Shown here: positions 59,698 to 64,000 of the stretch, in pieces
How positions within the stretch are numbered: position 1 is the stretch's first letter
Layout of the letters: every line of letters starts with the position of its first letter
Assembly: GCA_019914945.1 (NCBI GenBank)
Contig: CM034104.1
Span: forward strand, 11,396,046 to 11,460,045
Reading direction: 5' to 3'
Source of the DNA: Typha latifolia
Lineage: Eukaryota; Streptophyta; Magnoliopsida; Poales; Typhaceae
Length of the DNA: 64,000 bases
The notes under the pieces: model-generated
What the model saw: the letters and a program-made list of their open reading frames with translations, nothing else
Databases searched by the model: none
What the model was told of the DNA's origin: nothing
Position numbers and translations under genes: made by a program

Positions 59698-62600
59698 TTA
59701 TTGCTGCAAGCTGTTATTACGACTCTCCAAGAATCTCCTCTCAGCAGCCAGACCAGCAGCAACGGATGGAGGCAAATGCCTTAAACTTTCTACTCGATTA
59801 TTTTCTTCTTCCTGAGGGTCAGAAGGGACTACCACAGGAAACAAGGACTCGACGTCTTGAAGAGTCAAAACAGGCTCATCCTTAAGAATTTTAGCTTTGC
59901 GGCTCATTGTGGAGCAGGCCGCTCTTCTGCTATTTAGCATGTAAATACTTTCTTCTATGGTGCTCTTTACCTGTGAACAAAAGTAACACATGATCAGATG
60001 CTTGGCAAAAGACAGGTGTGGACTCTGGAAATAGAAGCTCCCGTGCATACAAGAAAGCGATGAACAAATGTGTTCTTGTTCTGTCCGACTCTGTGGATAC
60101 GACTGATCGCTTGAGCTTCAGCTGCAGGATTCAATAATGGCTCCACTAGAATGACATGTTGTGCTTCCAAGAGATTGAGACCATTTGCGCCATGCTGGAT
60201 TAACATCAAGAGTACTTGAACAGGCCTTTCATTGGAAGGATGGCCCTTGGCTTTCTCCCCATCCTCAATCCTTCTCTGACCTTTAAATTGTGCAATTGCG
60301 ACTTGTGATTTCCTGCAGATAGTTTTAGTTTACCTAAGAACATATATAGCAACCCCAAACCAACAATATAGTTCCAATAACATAAGTCCTGATGAAAAGA
60401 TAGAATGGAAAAAAAAGAAGTCTGAAAGCAAATCTAATTCTAATGATAAGAACAAAGAGAAGAAGACGGGCACCTTGCACATTTTCAGGTAAGACAGAAA
60501 ATCAAACCTATTAAAAATATTTGCATATGAAACTCCAGGTCCTAGATAGTCAAGCATTACATTTATATCATAAAGCTTATTAAGAAAATTGCTCGCGAGC
60601 AAGCATATTCAATGGCTAAATAAAAGTCTAACTGGGGTTCCAATTCACTAACAAAAAGAAGAAGAATGAAAGAAAGAAAAGAATAAAAAGGTGAGCTTTA
60701 TCATAGATCTAGAGGCATGTGGGTGCAATCCTAATTTTCTTTCTTGTTCCGTCACTCCATTACATTAAAAATGTTGAAACTAAATGAAAGACTTCGGAAC
60801 AAGTAAATTCCCTTTAGTTCCTTGGTGACCAAAATAAAGTTTACGAGACTTAAATAGGATGCCTGTAAACAATATTTTACCTGCCTCCCTTCATCCGAAC
60901 ATATGTGATGCTGTTAGAAACCAATGCGTGCTCTAACACATCAAGCACATCATTCCAGCTGGAGAAGACAAGGATTTTGGCCTCTTGATCATTTAAAATT
61001 ATCCATAATATTCTTCTAGTGACAGCTTCAATCTTGACAAGTCAAAAACCACAAAATAGAAGATAAGTACACTAACTAGAAATGCGAAAAGTTCTTTAGC
61101 CTACAATATGAAAAACAGATCAGGATAGTTATCAAATCAAAGCTTAAAGAAGATTTTCATTACCTAGATATTCAAGTGAATGGCTAAACATTTTTTGTGA
61201 ACATAGACTCAGTTACATATCAAACTAAAGCTGAAAGATACATTACATAGGTATTCAAGTAAATGGCCAAACCACTTTATGTGGACATCTATCCATCTAC
61301 CAGCCAAAACAATACCATGATGGCATTTGTGCAGAATGCAAGGCATTTGTGTTTACTTAGTACTGTACCATATAGTCATACTGAAGCTTAAGTGAATGTG
61401 ATATTAATTAGTCAATTAAATGGCAAATATTTTGACTAGAACATCTACTTGTTTGTATCTGTCCATCTGCCTAATTGGACCCTAAGTGGACGGGCAACAA
61501 CATCAAATAAATGAATGAGACATATAGGACTGTAGATAAGGTTATGTCCAACTAAGTGGCCGAGGAGTCCAACAAAAGACCATTGGAAACTTTTCAGCTT
61601 TTCTCTAGACAAAATTGCTTCCCCTAGAATCTAGATTAATGAAGAAATATCTGGTGAAAAACTTTGAAATTCAAACAATGTCGTCATCAGGCTTGACCTG
61701 GTCAACCTGATTATGATATTTCACTTATGATCTGGCCTGGTCGACCCAATCATGATATTGAAGGATGTGATTTCATATCTCCATGTAAAACTAAATCTGC
61801 ATCATAAAGTATACATGTGGAATACAAAAATGACATTGCATAGTATATCTTGCATTACTTTGTGCGGCACTTACTAGTTTTTTGACTGTTATGCTGTATT
61901 TGCCTACATATAGACACTAAATGCTTTAGCAATTTGGGCATTCCCATACATTTATTCCTCTCATATTGTACTCCCTAAGATATCCAATTACCCCTCTTTC
62001 CTAGATAGTTTCTGTATTGGGTTATCCATATAGTTGAACTACAAATTGCCAGTCAGTATCTACTTTTTTCCAAGAATCAAAGCATGGACTGCGACTAAAA
62101 AAAATCTAATGTGTATCTTTAGGTAATAGCTCTCGTACTAAAAAGTAAAATAGGCAGAGACTGATGAAAACTGGTACTAAAAAGTAAGGAAATAAGGGCC
62201 AATCCAAAAGGTCTTTCCAGATATCATATAAATTGAGGACAGGTAAGGTAGAATAGGAAATGAGAGAATATACCTTTGTCCCATATGAGCCTTGAACAAC
62301 AATAGAATTTTCTAACAGAGTCTCAGCTTGAAAAGCACCTAAATTTGCTACATCACCATTCCTATTTTGTTTCTCAACCACATAAGCAATGTTTTCAAAC
62401 TCTGTACGTTGACGGCATGTAGGACAAGTAATCCATTTCCGACGTGATTTTCCAGAATGTTCAATCGCCCTCTCCGACATGTGGAGACAGCCTGTGATGT
62501 GACATTAAGCTGTTAGATCCATTTTTCTGAGTAACAATAAAAGTAATTAAGTACCAGTCAATGAAGTTAACATCCATGTAGCTCAGCTCTAAAGCTAATG

Positions 62601-63542
62601 TCTAATGCAGAAAATACCAGGAAAGTAACAGAATTGCAATTGTAACTATATTTATGCATAGAAAGTTTCAAATAGTCCTGGTAATATTTTCCAATAATAA
62701 GTCGTCTTTACAATTGATTGGCAAAATAGTAGATAAAGTCAATTTCATCTTCTTTCTCCTCATGATCAAGACCCACTTAATCTCCATGTGGACCCTTCTG
62801 AAGTCAATAATATAGATGAGCAAGAAAATGAAGTGATAGCATGCAACAAATGAAACAAAATTGCCTATCAAAATTATAAAGCATATTAAGTATATAATCA
62901 ATTACTAGGTGGTCGAAGTCATGCTTATGTGGGAATCTGAGAAAAGAAAATATATATGCAGGAAATTCCAACCTCTACTACATGAGACCGCATTTTCATT
63001 ACGGTCATTAAAATGAGAATCCAAACCCTATAAGACTAGATATGTATAAAGCTTTACAGTTCTGAACTAATTTGATACAACTCTTATCTTGAGCTAATAT
63101 AAGAGAAGTGCAGGTGAATTATGTAGTCATATTGTAAGATACTGCAACTAGCCTCATCACCCAAAAAGATAATCATTTACATGGCATGTATCTTACAGAG
63201 TCAAAAAAACTGGGCTCACAAAAAACAATAAAACTACAAATATGACGCTCATTCTACTTCCATTCCAACTCATACTGTTTTAACAAAAATGGATAAGATG
63301 GAAATAATTTACTCTCAGAAGTTTCAAAATTACTCACATTTGCAGCATATAAAATGACCACACTGAAATACCATCTTCTGATCAAAATATCTCTCCTGAC
63401 AGATGGGGCATGGTTCATCATCAATATTCTTTTCAGTTTCTTCCTTGGAAAGGGAAGGAATTGCAAAATTAGTTGTATCTTGAGTCTCATATGATATACT
63501 ATGGCGCTCATTCTGTGTTTTCTGTTTCGATAACACCATTCC
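59698..63542 (-). CDS. SHPRH: SHPRH-type E3 ubiquitin ligase / SNF2 helicase, C-terminal part only
   Basis: Partial: the gene enters from beyond the right edge. Visible exons 63542-63338, 62491-62274, 61032-60881, 60312-60051 and 59970-59698, all GT-AG and in phase, give the last 369 residues. Order: C3HC4 RING split by an intron (CPICQERYFDQKMVF, QCGHFICCKC|CLH, WITCPTCRQRT); then the SNF2 C-terminal helicase lobe with KILVFSSWNDVLDVLEHAL, MKGGR, LLMLIQHGANGLNLLEA (motif V) and AISRIHRVGQ (motif VI, Q-IxRxHRxGQ type); then a tail with HLPPSVAAGLAAERRFLESR. A RING between the two helicase lobes plus these motifs is diagnostic of SHPRH/Rad5-like ligases of DNA-damage tolerance; yeast and animal members polyubiquitinate PCNA. 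The ATPase lobe and N-terminal domains are outside the window. The intron 61033-62273 holds worn tandem copies of an ATTCAAGT-AATGGC block. Confidence 0.9.
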
Positions 63543-64000
63543 CTACCATAAAAGGAAAGCAGCATTTCAGTATAATCATAAAAAGTCACTACAGCAGTTC
63601 AGAATAAGATAGTCAAACAACAAAGAGGTAAATTGCAAAGAAGATTCATGCTGGAACAGACAACACAGAGAAGTGTTAGTTATAAAGGGTGGAGGAATAT
63701 GGAAGTCACAAAAAGCCAACTGTATGAACAACCCAGAATTTCGAAAATAAATATATATAAGAAATTAGAGATAATTATTTAGATAATGAGAGAGTTAGTT
63801 TAATCCTTGATTATTTAGGATTTAGATTAAAACAAATTAATATTTTTATTAGGTATATAATTAAGAAACTATTAGGACTCGTATATCTTTGATCTGTAAA
63901 AGGGCTTTTAAAAAGAAAATAAAACCCTAAAGAAATTTTTGGCAGAAGTACTGTAGCAGTGCCACAGCACCGCAGAAAAATAAATAAAAAGTAGGTTTTA
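63543..64000. other. intron of the SHPRH-like gene, edge of window
   Basis: No exon could be placed here. The last 200 bases (AAGAAACTATTAGGACTCGT, ACTGTAGCAGTGCCACAGCA) look repeat-like and may be part of a retroelement inserted in the intron. The upstream exons must lie beyond base 64000. Confidence 0.4.

Noticed and set aside
1..64000. CRISPR arrays, operons, prophage or organelle-DNA insertions
   Set aside because: No regularly spaced repeats with unique spacers, no closely packed co-oriented bacterial-type genes, and no recognisable plastid or mitochondrial gene sequence were seen.

Overview
This window looks like nuclear DNA from a flowering plant, probably a non-grass monocot. The coding exons carry many AT-rich introns with plant splice consensus. 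Every recognisable protein is a plant orthologue. Several genes (QCR10, STR6, TFIIS, the small gene at 57958) have GC-rich first exons that grade into AT-rich later ones, which is typical of monocots. The monocot placement is inference, not proof. Gene models were built by hand: exon ends were chosen so that reading phase, splice sites and family alignment agree. No search was run.

Layout. 1-8 kb: two minus-strand housekeeping genes, the 56-aa cytochrome bc1 subunit QCR10 and the rhodanese/TrhO-like STR6 (481 aa), whose first intron holds a clean hAT-type MITE. 9.5-16.2 kb: a tandem duplication carrying two group III WRKY genes of equal length (285 aa), one with the canonical WRKYGQK heptad and one with WRKYGEK. 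16.2-25.8 kb: gene-poor, AT-rich DNA full of fold-back elements and MITEs, with a DUF599 membrane-protein gene broken by a one-base frameshift. 25.8-32.9 kb: a plus-strand seven-TM GOST/TMEM87-like gene (519 aa). 34.7-35.3 kb: a Tourist-like MITE and the last two exons of something unidentified. 38.1-44.3 kb: a complete minus-strand P4-ATPase of the ALA1 group (1317 aa), with one probable GC-AG intron. 44.3-51.0 kb: repeat-like non-coding DNA. 51.1-55.4 kb: transcription elongation factor TFIIS (385 aa), with a retroelement RNase H relic in its 3.1-kb intron. 58 kb: a small unknown protein with two in-frame microsatellites. 59.7-64 kb: the C-terminal part of a SHPRH-type RING/SNF2 ubiquitin ligase that runs off the right edge.

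The genes do not form one pathway. From memory, however, Arabidopsis At2g40740-At2g40770 holds WRKY55, WRKY54, STR6, QCR10 and a SHPRH-like gene in a row, and all of these types occur here. I read this as an ancient angiosperm gene block, with SHPRH displaced to the other end. No CRISPR array, operon, rRNA or convincing tRNA was seen, and I found no clearly new molecular system. The most unusual items are the WRKY pair, the broken DUF599 gene, the GC-AG intron and the dense non-autonomous transposon landscape.
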